Below the pieces are notes generated by a model. It was not told where the DNA came from. It worked only from the letters and a program-made list of their open reading frames with translations, and made no database searches. Made by a program: the position numbers and the translations under genes. From Microcystis wesenbergii NRERC-220 (GTDB taxonomy: Bacteria; Cyanobacteriota; Cyanobacteriia; Cyanobacteriales; Microcystaceae), in assembly GCF_032027425.1 (NCBI RefSeq), contig NZ_JAVSJA010000001.1:2617501-2681500 (forward strand): a stretch of 64,000 bases of DNA. The letters run 5' to 3'. This document shows, in pieces, positions 16,592 through 23,911 of the stretch (positions are counted from its first letter, which is position 1; the number at the start of each line of letters is the position of its first letter).

Positions 16592-17089
16592 TCAACCTCC
16601 TAACAGTTGGTTGGGTGTACAAAGAATCGGTAACTCGTATCCAAAATCAATGCTGATCTCTGCCAATTTTCTCTGAATTTGAGCATTAGCAATATGCTTA
16701 CAGTTCCACGTTAACAGATAATCCATACCGTGGACAGTTGCGGCGGCAATGTGGATCGCGTCAACTTTCGCTTTTGGAGGCAGATTACTGCGGGTTAAGA
16801 ATTGTTTAGCCAAACCTTGTGCAGCTTCGTTCAATGCTAACAAGGGAAAATCACGCAAAATATCCAGCCTTTCGGAGGCGATCGCTGTATCTCCTTTAGT
16901 TACTTCCTCTAGGACAGCCTCGGAAGTGTACAGAATAAAGTCGTTTCGACGAAATTCCCACCATTCCCTCGTTATCTCAATATTAGCCGCCACAATAATA
17001 TCTCTGCTGGGTCGAGCAGTTAGGTAGCCTAAGATACTGGTTTCAATATAGACGCTTTCGCTCACGGCAATAGGAGAAAATCTATCCAA
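16592..17089 (-). CDS. PIN domain protein, probable toxin
   Basis: A 165-residue PIN-fold nuclease. The first acidic residue is in VYIETSILGYLTARPS (E replacing the usual D), further acids are in SEAVLEEVTKGD, the third in AKVDAIHIAAATVHGMDYLL, and the last in TWNCKHIANA (N/D position). The four-acid pocket of PIN domains is thus recognisable. PIN toxins cleave RNA. It forms a two-gene unit with the downstream small gene, 2 nt apart. Slightly longer than VapC (about 130). Confidence 0.85.
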   Translation of the reverse strand: MDRFSPIAVSESVYIETSILGYLTARPSRDIIVAANIEITREWWEFRRNDFILYTSEAVLEEVTKGDTAIASERLDILRDFPLLALNEAAQGLAKQFLTRSNLPPKAKVDAIHIAAATVHGMDYLLTWNCKHIANAQIQRKLAEISIDFGYELPILCTPNQLLGG

Positions 17090-17201
17090 CGTCCATCATA
17101 CCCTATTTAATCTTGGTTCCGAGGGTGTTGGGTAACAGTCGTCAACCCAACTACGGGCTGCTGTCAAAAAGGCAAAAGCTGCCTGGGACGCACCCTAGAA
17201 A

Positions 17202-17233
17202 ATCTCAAAAAAATCGACCCGCCGCTAGGCGGG
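17202..17233 (-). terminator. Intrinsic terminator behind the kinase-FGE gene
   Basis: On the minus strand CCCGCC, loop TAGC and GGCGGG are followed by TCGATTTTTTTGAG. The hairpin is about 60 nt beyond the stop codon of the 1664-residue gene. It may also be the hairpin that follows many DGR target regions. Confidence 0.7.
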
Positions 17234-17292
17234 AAAAAGAGAAAAAGAGAAAAAGTAAAAAAGGGTAAAAAAGGGTAAAAAGAGAATAAGGG

Positions 17293-20200
17293 TTACAGAG
17301 TCCTCCCAGCACCGCACACCACCCGAAAACCGAAGTAGTTGACGATGTTGCCCCGGCGGTAGTTGAAGTTGCGGTAAGCGGAACGGCAGAGATTTGGAAG
17401 GCCGTACCAAGAACCGCCCCGCACTATTTGATAATCATTATCCTTTATCAGCCAAGCACTGCCGTCACTTGGCGCATTCTGATAGCTATTATGCCAATTG
17501 TCTTCGCACCACTCCCAGACATTTCCGTGCATATCGTAGAGGCCGAAAGCATTGGGCCTTTTCTGGCCCACAGGATGAGTTGTCTGCTGAGAATTTCCGC
17601 TATACCAAGCGTAATCTTCTAACTGATTAGCATCATCACCGAAATAATAGCGAGTAGTAGTCCCCGCACGACAGGCATATTCCCATTCCGCTTCTGTCGG
17701 TAGGCGATAGGTTTTCCCGGTTATTTGACTCAATTTCTGACAAAAGGCTTGAGCGTCATGCCAACTAACCATTTCTACCGGATTTTGGGGATTGTTTTTA
17801 AAATGAGAGGGATTTGTTCCCATTACTGCTTGATATTGTGCCTGAGTGACAGGATATTTCCCGATCGCAAAACTGTTTATTTTAACTGGGTGTTGAGGCT
17901 TTTCATAACTTGTAGCATCGGGATCACTATCAGGAGAACCCATGAGAAATTGACCTGCTGGTAAGCCTACCATTTCCAGTGTTATTCCCTTGGGTAGGTT
18001 TTCGGTAAAGTTTGTCAGTGGAGTTGGCACTACTTTAGGTAACGGTGTAGATGTCACAGTAGCGATAGGTAACTGTGTAGATGTCACAGTGGGGACGCAC
18101 ACCACCCGAAAACCGATGCTGAGGTTGAGGATATCGCCGTTGGAGCGATCGGTGGAACGGCAATACTCGGGAATGTCGTCCCAAGAGCCGCCACGTATTA
18201 TGTGAACATTACTATTATTTGTTACCCAGGCACTGCCGTCACTTGGCGCATTCTGATAGCTATTATGCCAATTGTCCTCGCACCACTCCCAAACATTGCC
18301 ACTCATGTCATAGAGTCCCCAAGCATTGGGCTTTTTCTGACCCACAGGATGAGTTGTATTTTGAGAATTTCCTTCATACCAAGCGTAATCTTCTAACTGA
18401 TTAGCATCATCACCGAAATAATAGCGAGTAGTAGTCCCCCCACGACAGGCATATTCCCATTCCGCTTCTGTGGGGAGACGATAGGTTTTCCCGGTTATTT
18501 GACTCAATTTCTGACAAAAGGCTTGAGCGTCGTCCGAACTAATCCTTTCTACTGGATTTTGGGGATTATTTGAAAAATGAGAGGGATTTGTTCCCATTAC
18601 TGCTTGATATTGTGCCTGAGTGACAGGATATTTCCCGATCGCAAAACTGTTTATTTTAACTGGGTGTTGAGGCTTTTCATAACTTGTAGCATCGGGATCA
18701 CTATCAGGAGAACCCATGAGAAATTGACCTGCTGGTAAGCCTACCATCTCCAGTGTTATTCCCTTGGGTAGGTTTTCGGTAAAGTTTGTCAGTGGAGTTG
18801 GCACTACTTTAGGTAACGGTGTAGATGTCACAGTAGCGATAGGTAACTGTGTAGATGTCACATTGGGGACGCACACCACCCGAAAACCGAGGATGAAGTA
18901 GTTGAGGTCGTAGCGGCGGACGTAGCTGTAGCGGAAAGCGGAACGGCAGTAATCCGGATTGAAGTACCAAGAACCGCCCCGCAGTATTTGATAATCATTA
19001 TCCCTTATCAGCCAAGCACTGCCATCCCTTGGCGCTCCGATATAGTTATCGTGCCAATTGTCTTCGCACCACTCCCAAACATTGCCACTCATGTCATAGA
19101 GTCCCCAACCATTGGGCCTTTTCTGGCCCACAGGATGAGTTGTCTGCTGAGAATTTCCGCCATACCAAGCGTAATCTCCTAACTGATTGGCATTATCACC
19201 GAAATAATAGCGAGTAGTTGTCCCTGCACGACAAGCATATTCCCATTCCGCTTCTGTCGGTAGGCGATAGGTTTTCCCGGTTATTTGACTCAATTTTTGG
19301 CAAAAGGCTTGAGCATCATTCCAACGAACCTTTTCTACCGGATTTTGGGGATTGTTTTTAAACCAAGAGGGATTGGTTCCCATTACTGCTTCATATTGTG
19401 CCTGAGTCACTGGATATTTCCCAATCGCAAAACTGTTGACTTTAACTTGGTGTTGAGGCTTTTCCGAATCCCTAGCATCGGGATCACTGTCAGGAGAACC
19501 CATGAGAAATTGACCTGCTGGTAAGCCTACCATCTCCAGTGTTATTCCCTTGGATATTTTTTCGGTAAATGGAGTTAGCTTTGCTGGGGGAGGTGGTGGC
19601 GAAGAGGGCGCTGGAGGCGCTACTTTAGGTGACGGTGTAGGTGTTACAGTAGCGACAGGTAACTGTGTAGATGTCACATTGGGGACGCACACCACCCGAA
19701 AACCGACGTAGTAGTAGTAGTCGCGGCGGAAGTAGGTGAAGTCGTAAGCGGAACGGCAGTAATTTGGAAAGTCGTACCAAGAACCGCCCCGCAGTATGTG
19801 ATAATCATTATCATTTGTCAGCCAAGCACTGCCATCCTTTGGCGCTCCGATATAGTTATTGTGCGAATTGTCTTCGCACCATTCCCAAACATTGCCACTC
19901 ATGTCATAGAGTCCCCAAGCATTGGGCCTTTTCTGGCCCACAGGATGAGTTTTATCCTGAGAATTTCCGTCATACCAAGCGTAATCTCCTAACTGATTAG
20001 CATCATCACCGAAATAAAAGCGAGTAGTAGTCCCCGCACGACAGGCATATTCCCATTCCGCTTCTGTCGGTAGGCGATAGGTTTTCCCGGTTATTTGACT
20101 CAATTTCTGACAAAAGGCTTGAGCATCATCCCAACTAACCTTTTCTACCGGATTTTGGGGATTGTTTTTAAACCAAGAGGGATTGGTTCCCATTACTGCT

Positions 20201-22287
20201 TCATATTGTGCCTGAGTCACTGGATATTTCCCAATCGCAAAACTGTTTATTTTAACTGGGTGTTGAGGCTTTTCATAACTTTTAGCATCGGGATCACTGT
20301 CAGGAGAGCCCATGAGAAATTGACCTGCTGGTAAGCCTACCATCTCCAGTGTTATTCCCTTGGATATTTTTTCGGTAAATGGAGTTAGCTTTGCTGGGGG
20401 AGGTGGTGGCGAAGAGGGCGCTGGAGGCGCTACTTTAGGTAACGGTGTAGATGTCACAGTAGCGATAGGTAACTGTGTAGATGTCACAGTGGGGACGCAC
20501 ACCACCCGAAAACCGTTGTTGTTGTAGTAGTTGTCGCGGCGATACGCAGAACGGCAGAAAGACGGATGGTCGGACCAAGAACCGCCCCGCACTATTTGAT
20601 CATTATCATTTGTCAGCCAAGCACTGCCATCCTTTGGCGCTCCGATATAGTTATCGTGCCAATCGTCTTCGCACCACTCCCAAACATTACCACTCATGTC
20701 ATACAATCCCCAAGCATTGGGCTTTTTCTGTCCAACAGGATGAGTTGTATCTTGAGAATTTCCGTTATACCAAGCATAATCTTCTAACTGATTAGCATCA
20801 TCACCAAAATAATAGCGAGTAGTTGTCCCTGCACGACAAGCATATTCCCATTCCGCTTCTGTCGGTAGGCGATAGGTTTTACCTGTTATTTGACTCAATT
20901 TTTGACAAAAAGCTTGAGCGTCGTCCCAGCTAACCTTTTCTACCGGATTTTGGGGATTGTTTTGAAACCGAGAGGGATTGTTTCCCATTACTGCTTCATA
21001 TTGCGCCTGAGTCACTGGATATTTCCCAATCGCAAAACTGTTGACTTTAACTTGGTGTTGAGGCTTTTCCGAATCCCTAGCATCGGGATCATTGTCAGGA
21101 GATCCCATGAGAAATTTACCTGCTGGTAAGCCTACCATCTCCAGTGTTATTCCCTTGGGTAGGTTTTCGGTAAATAGAGTTAGCTTTGCTGGGGGAGGTG
21201 GTGGCGAAGAGGGCGGTGGTGGCGATACTTTAGGTGACGGTGTAGATGTCACATTAGCGATACTTTTACCCGGAAAAATATCAAAATTTAAATCACTAGA
21301 TCGCTCACACCAATAACACTTTCCGTAACTGCGGTTGTAGTAATGATTATCAACTTTGCCACAGCGTATAACCTCTTTTAGTGCAGCTTCCAAAGTACCG
21401 CGCCATTCCTCAGCCGTCGGTCGTCTGTGGGGGAATTTATGTCCCTCATTGAAACAGCGCAAAAATAAGGCGTGTAAGTCGCGATGTAAAATATTTAATG
21501 GGATTGTTGTATTACTAGGTACAACCAATTTATCACCAGAAAAAGGCCAGAGTCCCCGTCGAATTAGTTCCGACTGTTCCAGGGAATCTCCTGCTCCTTG
21601 CCACAATCCCCGAAACGGCGGCCCGCTAAATAGTAGATAATAAATAACAACTCCTAATCGAAAGCGATCATGCACTTCTGTTTGATCTACATCTGCTATA
21701 TTCACTCCAATTAATTCCGCCGGTGTAAATCCTTCTGAGCCAACTAAACACCGATATATTTTACCGCTATAGGGATCTGATACTTGAAATGAATCTGTGT
21801 CAATAATTGTAGGTAATGCCCGATTATTTACTAAGATATTTTCTAGCTTGATGTCTCCCAAAACATAACCTTTAGCGTGAATTGCTTGGATAATAGCGGC
21901 TATATTCCGCGCTACTACATGAAGAAAATACCAATTAGCTTCTAACTTGTCTTGTCTTCTTAACTTGGGCGTACAAAGCTTTAATAATGTTTCTGAACCC
22001 ACCACTTCTGGCATTAAAAAACCAGCGACTTTTCCCTGGTTATCTTCCAAGATAGAATAGGGCCAAGCGAAGGAAATATGGTTAAGATGAGCATTAGGAT
22101 CCCCAGGACGATTTCTCACCATTAACTGTAATTTATCAACCCTTTCATTATGGGGATTGTGGTAGATTTTCGCTAAGTACCCATTAAAGTTAGTATGCCA
22201 TACTTTCGCCTCGCCACTGTTCGCCAATTCTTGCGTCAGGGTAATCAGGCGATTTTGTAGTTGACAGCGATAAGTTAAAGACATCAA
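17293..22287 (-). CDS. Protein kinase-like protein with five tandem FGE-sulfatase domains, candidate DGR target
   Basis: A 1664-residue protein. Residues 1-330 are a divergent protein kinase: lysine in YLAKIY (K40), catalytic loop LGDIKLENIL (D145), metal loop IIDTDSFQV. A CxxC (CYWC) and proline-rich linker (about 345-375) follow. Then five FGE-sulfatase (formylglycine-generating enzyme-like, C-type-lectin fold) domains at about 379-599, 644-870, 913-1140, 1175-1400 and 1433-1660. Each has MVGLPAG, GSPD, KYPVTQAQY, YRLPTEAEWEYACR, NVWEWCED, RGGSW and GFRVVC. The domains are nearly identical except for the segment between RGGSW and GFRVVC. Linkers are PTVTSTQLPIATVTSTPLPK type. Upstream lie PP2C and vWA genes, making a TerY-P-like signalling triad. 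No signal peptide is visible. The FGE domains are probably ligand-binding rather than catalytic. Confidence 0.92.
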   Translation of the reverse strand: MMSLTYRCQLQNRLITLTQELANSGEAKVWHTNFNGYLAKIYHNPHNERVDKLQLMVRNRPGDPNAHLNHISFAWPYSILEDNQGKVAGFLMPEVVGSETLLKLCTPKLRRQDKLEANWYFLHVVARNIAAIIQAIHAKGYVLGDIKLENILVNNRALPTIIDTDSFQVSDPYSGKIYRCLVGSEGFTPAELIGVNIADVDQTEVHDRFRLGVVIYYLLFSGPPFRGLWQGAGDSLEQSELIRRGLWPFSGDKLVVPSNTTIPLNILHRDLHALFLRCFNEGHKFPHRRPTAEEWRGTLEAALKEVIRCGKVDNHYYNRSYGKCYWCERSSDLNFDIFPGKSIANVTSTPSPKVSPPPPSSPPPPPAKLTLFTENLPKGITLEMVGLPAGKFLMGSPDNDPDARDSEKPQHQVKVNSFAIGKYPVTQAQYEAVMGNNPSRFQNNPQNPVEKVSWDDAQAFCQKLSQITGKTYRLPTEAEWEYACRAGTTTRYYFGDDANQLEDYAWYNGNSQDTTHPVGQKKPNAWGLYDMSGNVWEWCEDDWHDNYIGAPKDGSAWLTNDNDQIVRGGSWSDHPSFCRSAYRRDNYYNNNGFRVVCVPTVTSTQLPIATVTSTPLPKVAPPAPSSPPPPPAKLTPFTEKISKGITLEMVGLPAGQFLMGSPDSDPDAKSYEKPQHPVKINSFAIGKYPVTQAQYEAVMGTNPSWFKNNPQNPVEKVSWDDAQAFCQKLSQITGKTYRLPTEAEWEYACRAGTTTRFYFGDDANQLGDYAWYDGNSQDKTHPVGQKRPNAWGLYDMSGNVWEWCEDNSHNNYIGAPKDGSAWLTNDNDYHILRGGSWYDFPNYCRSAYDFTYFRRDYYYYVGFRVVCVPNVTSTQLPVATVTPTPSPKVAPPAPSSPPPPPAKLTPFTEKISKGITLEMVGLPAGQFLMGSPDSDPDARDSEKPQHQVKVNSFAIGKYPVTQAQYEAVMGTNPSWFKNNPQNPVEKVRWNDAQAFCQKLSQITGKTYRLPTEAEWEYACRAGTTTRYYFGDNANQLGDYAWYGGNSQQTTHPVGQKRPNGWGLYDMSGNVWEWCEDNWHDNYIGAPRDGSAWLIRDNDYQILRGGSWYFNPDYCRSAFRYSYVRRYDLNYFILGFRVVCVPNVTSTQLPIATVTSTPLPKVVPTPLTNFTENLPKGITLEMVGLPAGQFLMGSPDSDPDATSYEKPQHPVKINSFAIGKYPVTQAQYQAVMGTNPSHFSNNPQNPVERISSDDAQAFCQKLSQITGKTYRLPTEAEWEYACRGGTTTRYYFGDDANQLEDYAWYEGNSQNTTHPVGQKKPNAWGLYDMSGNVWEWCEDNWHNSYQNAPSDGSAWVTNNSNVHIIRGGSWDDIPEYCRSTDRSNGDILNLSIGFRVVCVPTVTSTQLPIATVTSTPLPKVVPTPLTNFTENLPKGITLEMVGLPAGQFLMGSPDSDPDATSYEKPQHPVKINSFAIGKYPVTQAQYQAVMGTNPSHFKNNPQNPVEMVSWHDAQAFCQKLSQITGKTYRLPTEAEWEYACRAGTTTRYYFGDDANQLEDYAWYSGNSQQTTHPVGQKRPNAFGLYDMHGNVWEWCEDNWHNSYQNAPSDGSAWLIKDNDYQIVRGGSWYGLPNLCRSAYRNFNYRRGNIVNYFGFRVVCGAGRTL
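17332..17406 (-). other. Candidate DGR variable region 5 (C-terminal FGE domain)
   Basis: 25 codons between TGG (RGGSW) and GGTTTTCGGGTGGTGTGC. Of these, 23 end in C or T (the exceptions are CCA and CGG), with TAC, AAC, TTC, ATC, GTC, GGC and CTC. This is expected when AAY codons of a template are mutated at adenines. It is followed by GGTGCTGGGAGGACTCTG and the stop codon, the position typical of a true DGR variable region at the 3' end of its gene. Confidence 0.75.
18115..18180 (-). other. Candidate DGR variable region 4
   Basis: 22 codons between TGG and GGTTTTCGGGTGGTGTGC, decoding DDIPEYCRSTDRSNGDILNL and so on, with nearly all codons ending in C or T. The surrounding FGE body is almost identical to that of domain 5, but this block is different and three codons shorter. 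Confidence 0.65.
18889..18966 (-). other. Candidate DGR variable region 3
   Basis: 26 codons, the longest of the five, with many TAC, TTC, ATC, CTC and GAC codons (YSYVRRYDLNYFIL) before GGTTTTCGGGTGGTGTGC. Confidence 0.65.
19705..19776 (-). other. Candidate DGR variable region 2
   Basis: 24 codons including a run of TAC codons (RRDYYYYV) before GGTTTTCGGGTGGTGTGC. Tyrosine TAC is one adenine substitution from AAC. Confidence 0.65.
20515..20574 (-). other. Candidate DGR variable region 1
   Basis: 20 codons ending GAC AAC TAC TAC AAC AAC AAC before GGTTTTCGGGTGGTGTGC. It is the least substituted block and may approximate the A-rich template repeat. Confidence 0.65.
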
Positions 22288-22352
22288 AAAATCTCCGAGT
22301 ATTTGTGCTGTTCAGAAAATTTTATCTAGTCGTTTCTAATAAGTTAGATATA
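22288..22352. other. Leader of the kinase-FGE gene
   Basis: AT-rich sequence upstream of the ATG (minus strand). It contains no obvious strong Shine-Dalgarno other than GGAG (complement of CTCC at 22293-22296) about 6-9 nt before the start. The promoter of the original operon would be upstream of the inserted repeats. Confidence 0.4.
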
Positions 22353-22491
22353 AGTAGCTGGTTATAATTAAATAGATTTTGGGTTCGATCCCCCCTGCCC
22401 CCCTTGATAAGGGAGGTGCCGATAGGCGGGGGGATCCCCCCTGCCCCCCTTGATAAGGGGGGTGCCTGACAACTTTTAACACCTACCTACT
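22353..22491. repeat. MITE family D, copy 1
   Basis: Starts AGTAGCTGGTTATAATTAAA and ends TTTTAACACCTACCTACT, flanked by TA on each side. The interior has two GATCCCCCCTGCCCCCCTTG / TTGATAAGGGGGGTGCC blocks that can fold back. Copy 2 is 42 bp away. Confidence 0.85.
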
Positions 22492-22500
22492 TATTATAAG

Positions 22501-22519
22501 TGTGAGCATCTTGCTCACT
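22501..22519. repeat. Small hairpin between two MITE copies
   Basis: GTGAGCA TCT TGCTCAC, a 7-bp perfect stem with a 3-nt loop, occupies the 42-bp gap between the two family D copies. Confidence 0.7.
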
Positions 22520-22533
22520 TACTAATAATATTA

Positions 22534-22674
22534 AGTAGCTGGTTATAATTAAATTAAAAATGGATTTTGCCTTTAATCCCCCCTTGATCCCCCCTTGATA
22601 AGGTAGGGTTGATTCATGAATCAACCCTACCCTTGATAACGGGGGTGTCTGATAATTTTTAACGCCTACCTACT
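22534..22674. repeat. MITE family D, copy 2, with a palindrome nested inside
   Basis: The same ends as copy 1 (AGTAGCTGGTTATAATTAAA and TTTTTAACGCCTACCTACT), flanked by TA. A 28-bp perfect palindrome (22603-22630) sits inside the CCCCCTTGATAAGG block, interrupting it. The element ends just after the stop codon of the orphan antitoxin. Confidence 0.85.
22603..22630. repeat. Perfect 28-bp palindrome (family P, variant 2)
   Basis: The half GTAGGGTTGATTCA is followed directly by its complement. Identical to 36916-36943 and related to 15175-15202. Confidence 0.95.
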
Positions 22675-22679
22675 TAGTA

Positions 22680-22913
22680 TCAATCAAATACTGGTTTGGC
22701 TGTGTCATCTTGAACGCGATCGAAGTCTGAATCGTTGCCAACGCTGGGAATCTGGCATAGCACCTCTGCTAGGGATTTTCGTTGCGGTTGCAGCAAGGCT
22801 TTTTCTAAGATTTGGCGGTGTTCGGCTTCGGCACTGATCCCGTGTTGGCTGGCTCGCTTTTTGAGAGCTTTGACGATGGCTTCATCGATATTGCGGACGA
22901 TTAAATCTGCCAT
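22680..22913 (-). CDS. FitA-like ribbon-helix-helix antitoxin, orphan
   Basis: A 77-residue protein from the ATG at 22911-22913: MADLIVRNIDEAIVKALKKR, then ASQHGISAEAEHRQILEKAL. This is the Arc/FitA-type ribbon-helix-helix with the beta strand LIVRNID and the characteristic AEAEHRQILE. The C-terminus (NDSDFDRVQDDTAKPVFD) would wrap a FitB-type PIN toxin. No toxin gene follows; the stop is succeeded by MITE D. The reading frame is open upstream to 23120 and fuses it in frame to a BrnA-like segment. Whether the long or short form is made is undecided. Confidence 0.8.
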   Translation of the reverse strand: MADLIVRNIDEAIVKALKKRASQHGISAEAEHRQILEKALLQPQRKSLAEVLCQIPSVGNDSDFDRVQDDTAKPVFD

Positions 22914-23066
22914 AGGTTGTATAGTTAATTGCTGCTTTGATGGCGAAAAAGATACTGTTTCTTGGGTAAAGAATTCATCACCTAACGGCGGAATATCAGA
23001 ATAATCGATATTCTCATCCGTCATCGCATCAATTCTCTTCAAGTCGCTTTTGATAGATTTTTTGCT
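22914..23066 (-). pseudogene. BrnA-like antitoxin remnant
   Basis: In frame with the FitA-like gene lies IVSKKSIKSDLKRIDAMTDE, then NIDYSDIPPLGDEFFTQETV and SFSPSKQQLTIQP. This is the N-terminal two thirds of a BrnA antitoxin (typically ending in a ribbon-helix-helix after KQQLTIRLD). The DNA-binding part is missing and replaced by the start of the FitA-like gene. No BrnT toxin is nearby. It begins inside a hairpin repeat (23099-23131) that supplies MFDKPSFW in the longest frame. Confidence 0.65.
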
Positions 23067-23098
23067 CACGATTGTTTTACCTGGGAACGCTATGATCC

Positions 23099-23131
23099 AG
23101 AAACTGGGTTTGTCAAACAAACCCGGTTTCT
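23099..23131. repeat. Hairpin repeat, divergent member of family H
   Basis: Arms AGAAACTGGGTTTGT and ACAAACCCGGTTTCT around CAA. Same 15-3-15 layout as the AGAAAACGGGTTTCT hairpins at 32.1-34.3 kb, with paired changes. Confidence 0.75.
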
Positions 23132-23139
23132 TAAACCCC

Positions 23140-23898
23140 TCAGTTTCTTAAACAAAAAGCTAGGAGTAAGGTTTTATCATCGGTTGTTAACTTATTTAAA
23201 TCCTCCCGCTCTAAAAATTCTTTGAGATCTTCCTGCAATGGCGTTTCTGTCTGTTGTAAATATTCCTCTAATGGCTGAAAAAAAGGCGGAAAAGGCTGCC
23301 AATTTTTATAATCGATCGATACCTTTTCCACTCCATCTGTCGCCACACAAATAAAGGCAACTGGCTCGGTTAAAACTTTTATTTGCATATCCTCCAAAGC
23401 ATTACTAGAAATAACAAAAGTGGTTTCATTGATGTATTCCCCCTTGTCAGGCTGCAACAATAACTGATAATTTCCACCCAGAGGTTTGAAGACAATAAAA
23501 CCATCTCCTATCTGCATCGCCGCTAACCGTTTTGAAGTAACCAAAACAACCAGTAAAGTTGTCGCTAGATCATTAATGTCTAACTGTTCTTTTTCGGTTT
23601 CTTCTTGGAGAATTTGCTGAACATAAGCCAACAGTCGCCGGAATATTTCCTCTAATTCTGCTTCAGTTTCAGTTGCCGCAAATGCTGTTTTTTTGAGATT
23701 TTCCTCTAAAAATTGCAGCGCTGCTTTAACTGTTATTTTCGCACCCAAATCCGAACGTTTGGCACTACCGGCCCCATCGGCCACGGCTCCAATCAAAACA
23801 TCCTGACCCAATAATTTATAAGCAGCATAATCTTGACAGGGTAATCCCCCTTGCACATGAAAACTACCGATTACCGATTGACACAACGTTCTCCACAT
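23140..23898 (-). CDS. PP2C-type serine/threonine phosphatase
   Basis: A 252-residue single-domain PP2C-like phosphatase. Metal-binding motifs are VQGGLPCQDYAAYKLLG (first Asp) and GAVADGAGSAKRSDLGAK (DGAG in place of DGMGG). A central region has LATTLLVVLVTSKRLAAMQI and GDGFIVF, and the last Asp is in FICVATDGVEKV. This shorter, PP2C_2 or TerY-P-type form is usually encoded with a vWA protein and a kinase. It lies 13 nt after the vWA gene and upstream of the kinase-FGE gene, separated from it by the inserted antitoxin and MITEs. It would reverse phosphorylation by the neighbouring kinase. Confidence 0.88.
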   Translation of the reverse strand: MWRTLCQSVIGSFHVQGGLPCQDYAAYKLLGQDVLIGAVADGAGSAKRSDLGAKITVKAALQFLEENLKKTAFAATETEAELEEIFRRLLAYVQQILQEETEKEQLDINDLATTLLVVLVTSKRLAAMQIGDGFIVFKPLGGNYQLLLQPDKGEYINETTFVISSNALEDMQIKVLTEPVAFICVATDGVEKVSIDYKNWQPFPPFFQPLEEYLQQTETPLQEDLKEFLEREDLNKLTTDDKTLLLAFCLRN

Positions 23899-23911
23899 AA
23901 TTAACTGTCCT

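Noticed and set aside
17394-21640. A series of repeated plus-strand frames of 60-100 codons opposite the FGE domains (MIIIIPYQPSTA and MTQFLTKGLS types)
   Set aside because: They recur with the FGE period and mirror the coding frame of the large minus-strand gene. They lack start signals and any protein-like conservation of their own.
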